Made by a program: the position numbers and the translations under genes | In this document: piece by piece, positions 1-12,691 of the stretch | How positions within the stretch are numbered: position 1 is the first letter of the stretch | Layout: each line of letters starts with the position of its first letter | Notes under the pieces: model-generated | Told to the model about the DNA's origin: nothing | Seen by the model: only the letters and a program-made list of their open reading frames with translations | Database searches by the model: none | Source of the DNA: Drechslerella dactyloides | Lineage: Eukaryota > Ascomycota > Orbiliomycetes > Orbiliales > Orbiliaceae | DNA: 64,000 nt | Direction: 5' to 3' | Assembly: GCA_020064725.1 (NCBI GenBank) | Contig: JAGTWJ010000019.1 | Span: forward strand, 4,402,001-4,466,000

Positions 1-1405
1 TTAGAATCCCGACGCCCGACGCGAGACTAGGAGCGAAGACTAGGACCTCTCGATACTCCATCTTGCGAAAGTACCCAGATGCATGTCAAATCTCTATCGA
101 TCGCCGAGCAGGTAGATTAGAATTACTCGACACCTCGTCGATATATTATAAAACACTGCCCTTATCAGCTAATCTACAACATGGATTTCTGATCGACTAG
201 CCTTACGCACGCAGACTTCCCGGCCCAAACTGAAATTAATTTGCCCAGTTCTTCATTGTATTGCAAGGGTGCATGGGCTGTAGTGCGAGACACGGCCAGG
301 GCCCATGCCGAGATAGTTAGCGCTTATATAGCTTAAGCTTAACTTGAGAGACTAGCGCTAGCCGGTGACTATACGAGGTACAAACCGGTCAGCGTTACGT
401 TAAAGACGTACGTAATCTGCGGATTCGATTGGTGAGAAGTTCGTTAAGGATGTACGTGCGTTCCAGCCCTTTGATATATTCACTATATTATACTAGCGAT
501 GCCCATATAGCTGGCTGACCATGGTTCTAACGTGCTGCAACTTGCATGTCAAAGTTTTTTTCTGCTTTTAAAATACCCTGCCATGCATGCGATCCGATAT
601 ATACTATAAGTCGACAGTTGCAGACGAGTTATAGTTACATATTGAGGCTTTTGCCGGCCGTAAAACCTGATTTCATTGGTGCTCCGTGAACGCAGAACGC
701 ATATGTTGAAGCGCTGGTAATAGTTTCCTTGATTTTAGGAAATATTTCTATAAATTATTCACACTTGGACTGCCAGCTTGCAATAACGCTGCAACGCCTG
801 CATGCGTCTCTACTTGTCGACGGCCCCGCCGTATCGAGTCCAGCGGTGAATATCCTTGGAAGGAAAACTAGTTCGGCGTGCCCGCCGGATCGAGTACCGA
901 AACTCGGAAATTTACCGCCTTCGCATCGGCTGTCAAACTCAGCTGCGTATCGGCCCTTTTAGACGAGTCTGCAGCCCCGCATTATTTCCACGCCGGATTT
1001 CGATTAATCGGTCATCGAAGACGGTACTACTTAGGTAGGATTCGGCGGTTAGTCATCGTGCGTTCGGTGGGCATCCGTTCAGAGATAGCTGAACTTGATC
1101 CATCAGGATTTCGGTGCTGGTGGTGCTATGAGTATTGGGCCGTCGGCCTCCGTCACAGCAGGTTTTTAGCCAGCGTTAGCTTTAGAGTAAGGCTGTGCAG
1201 GTTAGTTAAATTGCTCGAAGCGCTTGATAGTTCTGACGGCAGTACGTCGCTAGCTGCCTGCTAGCTCGAGGCCGTTAGACCGGTGGATAGGTAGCGACAG
1301 GCCGTGCATAGAGTCCGTTCGAGAAGGCTCGGACTAGTGTTGGTGACGGCCTGAGTTAGCTTTAGGTAACCTTGCACACAAGCCAACTGCATACTTGGAA
1401 GTATG

Positions 1406-2009
1406 CTATGCGTTGGAATCGAAGACGATTACTGGCCGTGGAAGCGGTGATGTTGATCCATCGATCCATGCATGTGCTGTAGGCGAACTTTGGGTGAGTT
1501 TGGCAGGTATAGCCCTTGTAGATGGATAGCGTACAGACGTGCATGCAGGAGATTCCAGCGCTTCACTGCAGGCTACATTTAGCAGCTTTCGAGACAGCGG
1601 AGCGAGTTCTTCGAATGTTCGCCTATATGTTCTTCTCGTCGTGGATTTGATCCAGATCTGAGTCGTAAATGGAATTTCTCGAGACGAACTCCTCAAATTC
1701 TGTGGGGATGTGTTTGCTCTTTGCGTAGCGGACGAGGGGAATTCGGAGTATAGCAAAATAATCATGCACGATATCGGTAAAAAGTATTCGATGTGGATAT
1801 TGTCCACCTGCATGAGGTCCGGCAGGGATAGCAGCGTTCGCGAGAGCTCTCGCAGCATGAACGAACGAATGAACGAACAGTCAGAGATGGATGTCACGTC
1901 GCTGGAGATTTGACGCACGGTTTGTAGATTTGCATTTTCGGCAAGTATACTAGTAGACGTCAAACGTTGCAAACTGGTAAGTGTTTCTTGGCGAGTTTTC
2001 AATAAATCT
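1406..2009 (-). CDS. possible exon of an unknown fungal protein
   Basis: An open frame of about 200 codons with protein-like composition in its first 140 residues. It contains the blocks SFMLRELSRTLLSLPDL and TYRRTFEELAPLSRKLL, which read like amphipathic helices. It has no convincing ATG. Upstream on the same strand, an AACTGAT branch-like site sits about 10 bases before an AAG that could be a 3' splice site near 2010, so this may be an internal exon. The last 40 residues look non-coding. I do not recognise the family and no companion exon could be established. It may be a remnant. Confidence 0.25.
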
Positions 2010-5000
2010 TGCGATCAGTTACGACGGATACATCTGAAAGTTTGTAGCATGTAGAGCTGTGGGCAAGCAGTCGAGAGTAGTAGCCAGCAGTAGGCCCATG
2101 CGCATACGCGGAGGGCGTGGATACGATGGATCCTGCCAGTGCGAAAACAAGGAAGGACGACCGGCTAGCTGTCAACGCTACCGTGAACCGGAGAACGCTG
2201 GCGCGGCAGCTCATTGGAACCGCGGGTGCGGGACAAACGTGAGTGCTGTGGGTGTGGAGGCGGATTCGGATCTCGTGAGGTCTTTCCCACTTCATGATGG
2301 GGTGGGTGGATGGATGGAGGAACTGCGGGTCGGGGCTGCGGAGCACCCTTAGTTAGTGAGCGCTAGCTCTCCGAAGAAAGTTTTGCGCCTCCGTTTCATT
2401 CGTCCCTATTGTCGGCACTTTTGTGAATTCGGGATTCGATCGACAGGCCGGCTAGCTGGCCAGGTACCGGAGACGAATCGTTCGCTCGACGGAAACACTC
2501 GCGGTGTCAAGCTACGTACATTTACGTTTCTCTCGGACGAACTCTCGATGAGGCTGCAGATAGGGTGCTGGCGCGTGGGAGCTCACGAGACATGGTGCAT
2601 GCCAGCAGACAGACAGCAGCAGCAGCAGTAGTAGCTCTGCGTCGGATGGTGAGCCCTCTTTTCAAATCATTTCATGCAAAGGGCACATTCATCTTTTTTC
2701 AGGCGAGCTCGAGCTCGCGGGTCGGATGTCGGATTCCCCGGCGCGGAGATGATGAAGCTCTCGATGCAGAACTCGGTCACGTTGTCGGCGGACCTGATCG
2801 CGCAGCCTCTCGTGCGGCGCTCGAAGCTAAGCTCCAAACAAGCAAGCCGGCTGGCTAGCTAGCTAGCGAGGCGGACTGGGCGCAACCTGACGATTCGAGT
2901 CACCGTTCGTTCTAGCTTCGGAGGCAAACGGTGGAAAGTCGCCGTTGGAGTCTAGGTCGACCGTCCGGCAACTCATGAGTTTCTCGAAGGGCTGAAGTGA
3001 CGTTTTAGACCTGAGTCAGTCAGTTCAGTCCGTGGGGGATTAGCTTTTAGCGGTATTAGTAGCGTTAGTATTCCAGCGATTTCCATCGATAACCGTGAGA
3101 CATAAAATTTAAAAACCCTAATGACGAGTCTACGGCTGTGCGGTATTTGCTCTTCGCGCCGGCCGGACTGGGTAAGACGCCGGATTCGGGTTACGTTGTG
3201 AGTATAGAAATTGGGGGGGGATTCAAAATGTATGGCGCAGACTCATTGCGTCGACGCGATTGGCCACTGGCCACTGTGAGGAGACTAAATCGAGCTGATG
3301 GTGTGTGTAACGTGCGCACCGCAGCATCGTCAGGATTAAACAGCCTAAAGTGACATGCGCTGCTTGCGACTGGATTCCTATTTGCAAATGACGTTGTGCG
3401 ATTTGTACATTTGTGTAAGCGTAAGTCCGGGGTACATGAATTCTGATTTCCAATTTCTGATGCAGTCATGTTGTGCCACCGGGAGTATCGCCCGAGACCA
3501 ATAAACGGTTTGCCATTGGTGATGAATCAGTAATATAATCAATGCAGTCAACAGCATTCGCGCACCTGCAGTTGGGAACCAACTTTGACCTCAGCGGTGC
3601 CCAAAGCGAGAAGCTGGCTGGGATGCCCGGCCACGGCAAAGCCGCATTTGAACTTCGCACGACTCGTTTCGAACTCGACCCACGATAGGAGTTATCGAGC
3701 TTGGACACCGATTGAACAAACTGGGATGTTCGGGTATCCCCATGGAACAGGCATGATCTCTGAATCGTGCATATGGCTTGCATCCGGCGACATATCATAG
3801 GACGGTTGGGTGCGCCAAAGCTCAATTTGCGCCAGCCTTTTCCATTCTGATTCATTACAGCAAGTACTTCCTGCCAGGCGGCAGCAGCAGGCAGCAGAAG
3901 TAGAGTGTCCTTTGTCTATGTGTCTCCGTTGCATTCGATCGAGTCGATCCAGCTCGTGTGCGCCGGCCGTGGAGATACAAATGCAAGCGGGTAAGGATAT
4001 CAAAGCCGGACGTCACGTCACTCGCTGATAACGAGCCGATAACACGGCGTACAAAACGTACGTAACGGGTCATTTAATCGCACCTCTAGGCAGTGATTTT
4101 CACGGACGGGGGGGTCTCGCAGCCTTGCGGCGGGCAGGTCTGTAACGGCTTGGTATACTTACAGAGATGTTCCTGTTTGCATGTTTGTTACGTTTGCAAT
4201 GTTTGACGTTTGTTGGTGCGTATTGCTGCATGCGTGCGCCAGGCGGCGTCCGCTTCGTCTGAAATATATCGATGCAGTCTGCCCACGTTGCGGATATACG
4301 TTGGTGTACGGAGGGGCCCCGCTATCTCTTGGAGAGATGCGCGCAACTTGCATGTCCACTCATGTATACCAACCTGGCCCGTAAATTTTTTTTTTGATAT
4401 CTGACTGTTTTGTACCGTAGTATTCGGGTAGCGACTGACGGCAGAAAACAGGCTGAATGAGAGAAAGCGATATGTGCAGTTATACTAATATATTCAATAT
4501 GCGGATGCCGGATGTGCTATAGCTGTCTATGCATAGAGTGGATCGGTAAGGAGGGGCCGGAGAACTGGCTGGCTGACCGACTGGTTTGACGGTGCACATT
4601 TTACGATGGCACAGACCCGCGAGCCGGGGACTGCCTGGATTGGAAGTGGATCGCGATGCATGGTCCATGGCTGGTGGTACGATTTGGTATTGTGGAGCGA
4701 CGTATATATGGATGGGCGTACAGACGGGTGCGGTGAAGCGTCCAGAAATAGCTGGAACGGAGGTATAGTTGCCGTCCGTTATTCGATATATATCATGCTC
4801 GTTTGGAGCCGGCAGGGCTGTCCGTGTGCGCACGAGATAGGAGTACTATACTATACCGTGGAGGTGGATGATGGGCCGTCCATGCGATGCCGTAGACGCA
4901 ATATTATCCTGAGTGATCCTGAATATCAAAACGGTGTGAGCGCACGTTTAGCTCCGCACGCTGGCACTCCCAGCTAGCGTCCGTTGTGTTGGCGAGCATT

Positions 5001-7366
5001 CGATACGTACGTACGCAAAGGGCCGAGCTATCTTGCCGTGCATATCGATGGAAGCTAGCGAATCGATTCGATATCGCCAGGGAAGATACAATTCGACGAT
5101 ACGGGAGGAATGCGAATGGTGAGTCGGCGTCGGATCCGTACCCCCAGACATTCCTAGGATCTCGGGCGTCGCCGCCGTCGTCCATTCCATGCCATGTGAA
5201 GTTCTGCGTCTATGGAAACCGGTTCGAACGGAGGGTAGAATACAACTGATATGACGACCCCCCGTCGACTCGACTGCGATCGAATCCTTGAAAGGGATGT
5301 CTATCGACCCGAACCACACATCATAGCTGTTCCCTCGGCCTGCTCTCTTCGACGGAGGATTTGCATTCCTGACGTACGAGCGCGTCCGCATTCCTTCACG
5401 ACCGCCACAGCAGTCGACGTCTTGTGCGCCTACGACCCTGCGATCGGTCGATGGCATGGCAGATATGATGTTACGTGTGACGATGCTATGGCTCCTTTTC
5501 TAGAAGAGTTGGACAACATGACAGCGAGCTACCCTGGGCCCTTGAGTAGCTAGTAGTTGGAGGGCACTACATGCATACGTTACTATGTCTAGCCGCCTGT
5601 CTTGCACCGCATGCAAACGTGCATGCTACGTGCATGCTTCTTTATCCAGCGGGTATATGCTCGATTGAGTGCCATCGATAGCTACCAGCTATAGCTATCG
5701 AATGAGCACATACAGTCCATACACGAGTATGTGTACATACCTTCTCTGGCATTGACATTCGCATTACGATGTCCAGCAAATTCAACCGGGATCAACGAGT
5801 CACGCGCGGAGGGTAAAAAAACTGGGGAATCGAAAATCCACGCTGGCGAATAGATTTTACGAATCGCTGCACATCGATAATATAATCCCGGACCCGAAGC
5901 TGACATGGCGAACGGACAGGGTACCTATCGGACCAAGAACACCGCGGAAGGGCTGGACTTCTGGACAAAAGACAGGCTTGCTCGAGCGTTCACGAGAACG
6001 GCGCGGGAAGAGGGCGACGAGCAGGCTGCGAAGCTGCACGTCTGAGGGATATCGTGAAACATCAACGGACGGTGGATGATAAATTACAAGACATTGCAGC
6101 CACCGGCGAGGGACTTTTGCTGAAACGGAGGATAGCAAGCCCTCAAAGAAGAAGCTTTGAAATTCGAACAGTGCACAAGCAGGTCTGAATGTGCAAGGAG
6201 GTAAGCTGCATATGTGCGGACAGACGACATCTGCCAATTGGCAAGCTGCATCTTTGATTTGCCCGTCCCCATCGACGTTCGTCAACTGCGCGCCTGTGAT
6301 TGGAGCGCGCAATGCAAAGCGACCCCCTCCCTTCTTTCTCGTGCTCGCTCTGCAAGACATGGTAGCAGCAATCGATCGTATCAAATGCGCATGTGCACCG
6401 ATTGTTTTCTTTTTCATCTGGTTTTCCCTTCTGCATGCTGCAGCTCTGGCATACCAAGTACTCTTTTTTCTTCCTTTTCCTCCCTCGCAGCTGTCATGTC
6501 ATGCCATGCGAGGAAGAGATGAAATCGTGTCGTCGAATCGAAAGTTAATCGACATGGCATTCGTCTAGTCTCGCGAGGAGAGCGAGCGGCTCCCGATCTG
6601 ACATGTGTCTGAGCTGGGCGTATGCGTGACAGACAGACTGGGAATTGTAATTCGCATCGTCTCGCTTCGATGAGAGACAGACAGGCAGACGTACAGCTGC
6701 AGGCAGACGGACACAGTCTCCGAGCTTGTTTAGAGCTAGAAGGTTCAGGGAAGGGCGTCCCTCGCTCGCCGGTTTCAGACATTCCCTTGCGCCTCGGTCC
6801 GTCGGGCTACGAGGACATGGCAGAAAGGCAGCCGGGCGAGAGGGTAGCGTAAGCTGCTCGAGTGATAGTAACAGCATCACTTCAAAAGAAGTCGACGTCG
6901 GAGAGAGCTATGGCTTGTGACCATTTTCTTTTACGAGATTCACGTCGTACGGAACACATAATTCTTACAGCATGCGTCCCCTGCGATTGAGGTGCGAGTA
7001 TGTATGAACGACAAACAACTTACCCAGCTGTCGGCTCGGTGTCTGCTTCTTCTGCTTCTGCTTTATTTGTTTCTTTCTGTTCTTTATCAAGCCACCCACC
7101 CACCCACCCACCAGGATGTTGACAGCTCCGAGAGAGAGCCACGACATTGGTGCGTGTGGGTGAGTGCAGTGTGGGTGTAGGAGTGGAATCGAGCAACCCG
7201 AAGGAAAGGATGCTGGCTGGTGTGGGTGTCTGTGCTCCCCCTCCGTTTTGCATTGCATTGGCAGAGAGCAGGCAGGAGTCGGCCAGTTCAATCGGGTACG
7301 TGGAAGAGAAAGGGCAAGATGGAGGGGGGTGGGCTGGCGGCATGGCACTGGTAGGCGAGGTTGGAG

Positions 7367-7386
7367 GGATGGATGGATGGATGGAT
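7367..7386. repeat. (GGAT)5 microsatellite
   Basis: Five tandem GGAT units. Short CCCA repeats lie nearby at about 7,087-7,110 and AAGG runs at about 7,525-7,545. This is simple-sequence DNA within the gene-poor flank. Confidence 0.85.
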
Positions 7387-8347
7387 TCAATCGGGTTGGG
7401 AGTCGATTGAGTGAGTGACTGATATCAAAGTGCCCGTCTGCTCCGGCGGCCCCGTTTCTCCAACCGTGCAGACTGGGACGGTTACATGTGTAGAGTAGAT
7501 TATATGATACATGAATGCGCAGGAAGGAGGGAAGGAAGGAAGCAAAGAAGGAGGAACTGTGATAGATTCCTGCGGTGCTCGAGTGCATTAGGGAGCACCG
7601 GCTTTGTTCTTGGTTTGGGGGGAAGCTGCTGTCTGCTGCCGGCGACAGGAGTCCGAGCTAGTTGGTTCGCAGCTAGCTGGCTGCTGCTGGCTAGCTCACC
7701 CGCCCTGGTCGGCCGCCAGGCTGGGGAGGGTGTCTGTCTGGAGAAGGAGGAGCAACTAAAAGACGACGACGAAGACGGAGGAAGAAGAGAAGGGAGGTGG
7801 TGAGGGAGGTGTGGAGGAATACTAGAAGGGAGGTGTGGGTGGGCCCCGAATTATTCATCCGCCCGCGGATTTGCTTTTTCGGGGCGGGCTGCTCGGTCGC
7901 CGTTGCTGGCAGCACAGCAATTGGCAATTAGCAGCCAGCCAGCAGTGGTTATATTGCCGGCCGCCCTCCGTTTGCCTGGCTCGCTCGCTGGCTGGCTCCA
8001 TTATCTATCACCCTCGCGAACGTTCTACGCTTCACCACCGCCTTCACCACCACCGCCTCCCTCATCGCCGTCGTCCATTCCCGGCCTCCCTCTCCCCCTC
8101 TCCCCCCTTCCTCCCTCTCTCCATCTTCTCCCCCTCTTCTCCTCGTCCTCCTACCAGCACCGCCTCTTGTTTGTCCCCGGCTCGTTGTTTGATCCGTCCC
8201 CCGCCTCTTGTTCTCGAATTCACTCCATCGCAGGGCTCCGATTGAGCGGATATTCTACGATACCATCTATCGACGCAACAACTTCTTCCAACCTCAATCG
8301 CCCGCCGAGTTCCTCCATTCGCACCCCAGCAAACCGTCTCAGCAATC

Positions 8348-10045
8348 ATGGATTTCATCGTAAGTCCGCCCATCCGCCATACCCTTCGATATCCGTGCCG
8401 CATTGTCCGCCCCATCCGTTCGCACACAGAATTTCTGCATGAATGGCGGGCGCTGTTTCAGACCTCCCTTGTTAGAGGGTGAATGGATGATGCATGCGTT
8501 CCCCAGCATACCTTGCACCTCTGTCGCATCGATACGGATCTCTAACGCTTCGGCCATTCTCTCTCGCGGCAATCAATCTAGTTCTCCCTCGCGCACTTTT
8601 GCGAAATCCACGGTCCGACCTCGATCCTATGCACCCAGCTCCTCCCGCCCTCGTGCCAAACCTGCTCGACATCGGTCGTTCCCCCCTACGCCGGCTACTC
8701 CAGCGATGACTCGCCCCCGGTATCCGCACCGACCACGGCTCCCCCCTCCCGAGCCAGCTCCCTCAGGGCAGCTTCCCGATCCAACATGCCCTCCTATCTC
8801 TCCCCTCGGACCTCCATGTCTCCGACCATCTCGCCAGTTGCCACACCTCCCTTATCGCCAAAGCCAGGCCACGCCTCCCTTACCGGATCGGTCAACCAGT
8901 CGCTCTTGTCAACTGCTTCATCCGGCCTGACCGACACCTGCGCCAATTGCAACCTCAGCTTACCAAAGAACCTCAGCGAGCGATTGCCACTAAAGGATGG
9001 TAAGAAGGTGCCGGTTCTGCGGTCCAAAGAGGTGGTCCTAGCCGGAGGCACGGTTGAGGAGAGGCGACGGCACCGCATGGAGGCCGAGGCGCAACAGCAG
9101 GTCCAGCAGCGGTCGTCGCAGTACCGACACGGAAGGCGACAATCCTACTACCAGTCTAGGAGACCTGCTACTTCCGACCACGACGAGCCTTATCTCCAGC
9201 ATCACCCTCGCAGGCGGTCCCTGTCCTCGGCGTCTTCCTCCAATTCGTCGTCGCATTCCAACATGCACGACGACCTGGACTTCCCGTCGACAACGTCGGA
9301 GGAGAGCCACGAGGCGTACGACCGGTTCGATGGGTACCTGCCTCCGCATACGCACAACCTCACCTACCTTTCCGCCCGGTTTCCATCCGCTCCGGAAAAG
9401 TTCGCCGCGCTGAGGAGAGCTTGCGTTCGCACCTTGTCGTGCGAGGCGCTCCCAGGCCAAACCGGTCCGATATTCGTTGGCGACGAAGCCGCCGGCCACA
9501 CGATAGCGTACGTTTTCCGACTGGTGGATCCCAAGATACGGAGCAACCGACGGACGTACGCCCTCCTGTGCCTGTGCCCGGATGTGAAGAAGATCGTGGC
9601 GGCGTACGGCTACATCACCTCGGTGTTCGAGCAGCTGGTGACCAGGATCAAGAACCTTGCTTCGGAGGCTTCGCGGCTGGTGTCGCCGAACCCACATGAT
9701 CTGGTCCGGCAGGAGTTTGCGCAGTCCAACATCATCAAGCACAGCACCTGCCCGGACGGGTTTCTCCGGCGGCCGGCTAGGGTGGAACGTGGCAAAGACC
9801 TCGCGGAACTGGTAGGCCGAGAGCAGCTGTTCGTTGAGGTACACGCTTGCTTTGCGACGCTGCTCGGCGCGTTGGCACGGAGGTTCGGCTGTCTGGATGC
9901 CAGCATTCCGGTCGTGTCGTCGCCACCGACAATGTACACGGGGATTCCTGGGAGCGTGCATTCGGGGAGATTAGCGGTTGATGAGAGGGAGCATGAGCAA
10001 CCTAAGAGGGATAGACGAGAATACAGGAGAGGCGTCTACATATAG
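8348..10045 (+). CDS. folliculin / Lst7-like protein
   Basis: Two exons, 8348-8359 and 8582-10045, encode about 491 aa. The first coding exon is only four codons (MDFI), followed by a GTAAGT...CTAG intron of 222 bp. The spliced N-terminus reads MDFIFSLAHFCEIHGPTS, the CEIHGP-type start of the folliculin longin domain. A Ser/His/Arg-rich linker (about residues 170-240) and a second conserved block follow, including TYLSARFPSAPEKFAALRRACVRTLSCE. Folliculin/Lst7 with an Lst4/FNIP partner acts at the vacuole or lysosome as a GAP for Rag/Gtr GTPases in amino-acid signalling to TORC1. The protein stops about where the N-terminal region ends; I see no clear C-terminal DENN domain, as in short yeast Lst7. 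A pyrimidine-rich leader lies directly upstream. Confidence 0.85.
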
Positions 10046-12691
10046 CCCTTTCCTTGGTGACTCGTCTCTCTTTCCCCCTCTCATCAATCAGTCTTTCTTT
10101 CTTCGTGCCACCGTTACCAGTGAGCCGTCCCTACTTTTAATGATACATTTCCTTTTAATGCCTTTTCTTTTCACTGCTGCGGTTAGCGAAAGAACTGCTA
10201 TTATGGTATGTCATCTTTGTTTCGTGCGTTTCTTTTCGGTGTGTGGATTTCATTATTCTTGGGTGTCGGATTGCGGTTAGGGAATGGCTCAAAAGCTGTG
10301 GTCTCCTTTTAGTTTATGGGTTGTATTCATCGGCGTTATCCTTTTGAGTTTTCATCGTTGACTGTTTCGATTAGATTGTTCTGCTGCTTAGATGTTTTCG
10401 TTTGGCTTGCTGTTCATCCATGTGATACGACCATGATGTTTATTCTTCGTTCATTCTTTCTATCTTTCTTTCAAAGACTGTATATCTGGCCGCGAAGAGC
10501 AAGGGGTGGAGGGGACGGCTGAAAAGCAAAAGACAAAATGAAGAATGGGAGGGGAAAAAAGAAAAAGAGAAAAGTTGCGATGACCAAAAGACAAAAGACA
10601 AGACAAAAGTGCGAAGCTTCGAAGATTCGAAGAAAAACGGAAAATCGAAAAAGTTGGGAGCGATGAATGATGAATTGAAAAGCGGATATATCTTTCTTTT
10701 TCTTATGACATCTTTTTATTCGACAATCTTGTGTATATTTACCGATACGACAGTTTTAAAGATTATTTTTTTCTGCTTCCTCGAATTCATATGAGCTCGG
10801 TCATCCGTAGTCGTGAAGTGAGGTAAATTTGAGAGAAGTCGGGAACTTAAATGGGACACGGAAATGTGCGCAAGAGTGAGAAGGGGCATCACGCAATTGA
10901 TATATATATATACGAAACTGTCATGACGTCTTGGAGGTTGAGAAGCACGTAATTGTAGGAGGCCAGTGGGTCCACTCGCCGCGCCGGTGTCGCTGGGAAG
11001 CGAACGAATTAACCTCGATTCTGTTACGTACAGCTGTAGTATGCTATATCGGGAGCGCTCGATATTACCTAACTAGCCTTGCTGAAGCGCGACGGACTAC
11101 AATTCGCAGACACGTGTGCCTCACGTAATGTTAATTCGCACAGTATATACAGGACAGATCTGCAGGGCTGGCCTGAGGAGTTTAAACTTTCCCATGCGGC
11201 GCCTCATGGGCAATTTGCAATCTGCAATTCGCAAATTAACCTGCTCGAATCGAACCTGAAGCCGGAGACGACGGCGCTTAGTCATGGCGGTGTGTTGAGC
11301 GGTGTGTTGCGGGACGTTGCAACCTGCTCCGCGGCGACTGAAAGAAGCCTGGCGTTCCGGATGGATTTGGACGGGATGCGAAGAGCAGGTGCCTCGGCAC
11401 GAGGGCGGACTCGCCTCCGGGGTCGATTGCAGAAGCTTAAGTTTGCCTCCCCCGCGTGGCCCTGTCTGCTTTTCCAGACAGCTCCCGAGCGATGCGCTGT
11501 GGACGAATATCCCGTTGGTCGGTAGCGTTATGGCTTGGGATGTACTATTGTATGGCCGTTGGAGAGGTCGGTGAGGTCCGGCGCCTGAGAGGGCACTCTC
11601 TCCGGCGCCAATTCAGCAGCCCGATCGGAGGAGGGAGCGTGTAAACATCGAAAGCTGTGATCGTTTTGATGGCATCGTCGTCGGCTGTCGTCAGTTTCGG
11701 CGGCGGGTGCTGGCCGCTGTTCCTCCGCGGTGCTGCTGCTGCTGCTTCTGTGGCTCTGCTGCTGCTGTGGGTTCCGACAAACCGATCCTTTCAATCTGCC
11801 TGCTTCCTCTTCCTCTTCCTCTTCTTCCTCACCATCCTCACGCCATCACCCTTCATCATCCATCCATCATCACCCATCGCCACTCTCCATTCGCCCCCCA
11901 GATCATCTCCTTCCTGGCGCCTGCATTCCTGCATACTATCGCATCCGCGGCAGGCCAGCTGCAACAGACAGACTTATACATAAACTCCATCCGTCCACCC
12001 GCCCGTCAACTTACCCCTGCTTTGTTTTGGGGCCCGCTACTCTGCACTTATCTAAAACTCACCTTCCCGCGACAAAACCAACCGAACAAACGGGCGAAAG
12101 CCACCCACCACCACACACCTCGCTCGCTCGCTCGCACTGAGAAAAAAAAAAAGAATTTTTTTAAAAAAGTTATACCGGTACGCAGGACGGGAGGAACTGC
12201 ACCAGCTCTGATAAAGACGTATACACCATCGGCAGCGCCGGGAACCTCGCTTTCTCCCGCATTGGCTCCTAGAACGACCCGCTCGCCGCTCGCCACTCGC
12301 CAATCACCTGTCGCTGAGCCGCCTGACGGGAAGAGAACCCCCGGGGGCCGCTTTCCGGCTGCTCAGGCTACTTTCAGCACTCATCGCGAGCTCCAAGCTA
12401 CTTCAGCTCGCTAGCTGGTTTGGCCGCACGACTAACCCCCCCGAACGAAAGAAAGGGAGGGAAGGGAAAAACCAACCAGCAGACATCCAATACATAAATA
12501 CTTACTTAGCAGCCCTCAGCTGAACGAATTAAAAAAAACCGACGACTGCACTGCACCGGACCCGAGGCCGTGCAGCGGGCAGCTATCGTTTTTGCCGACA
12601 CCCTCGTTTCTTATTCCTCCTCCCTCCGTTCATCTCCCCCCTCCCCCCTTCCTTCTCCTTCCCATCCTAGATCCGATCCGACTCGCCCACA
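10046..12691. other. intergenic: folliculin 3' side and fcp1 promoter
   Basis: T-rich sequence follows the folliculin stop, with an (AT)n run near 10,900. A 148-codon open frame at 11079-11525 has no recognisable features. The fcp1 side carries a long CT-rich tract (about 11,800-11,910 and 12,600-12,668) and an A/T homopolymer cluster at about 12,142-12,168. No gene is supported. Confidence 0.6.

Larger units (their letters stand above)
1..8347. other. gene-poor flank
   Basis: No gene here could be supported with confidence. Open frames are short, overlap on both strands and lack recognisable domains. The stretch 6,960-8,300 is rich in simple sequence (CCCA, GGAT, AAGG runs) and in pyrimidine tracts leading into the folliculin gene. 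One coding-like open frame on the minus strand near 1.4-2.0 kb is listed separately. Confidence 0.6.

Noticed and set aside
2126..2239. possible plus-strand initial exon (MDPASAKTRKDD...) ending in a GTGAGT donor
   Set aside because: No acceptor downstream keeps frame for more than a few codons, so the gene could not be extended.
2565..2858. small open frame containing a good GTGAGC...TTTTTTCAG intron
   Set aside because: The frame is short either way, low-complexity around the CAG run, and shows no protein features.
6965..8442. several 100-200 codon Pro/Ser/His-rich frames
   Set aside because: They are generated by CCCA, GGAT and CT-rich simple sequence in the folliculin promoter.
9038..9961. 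307-codon minus-strand frame inside folliculin
   Set aside because: Antisense shadow; the plus strand carries the conserved folliculin sequence.
11079..11525. 148-codon plus-strand frame between folliculin and fcp1
   Set aside because: No recognisable motif, an ordinary length for chance at this GC content, and another frame overlaps it.
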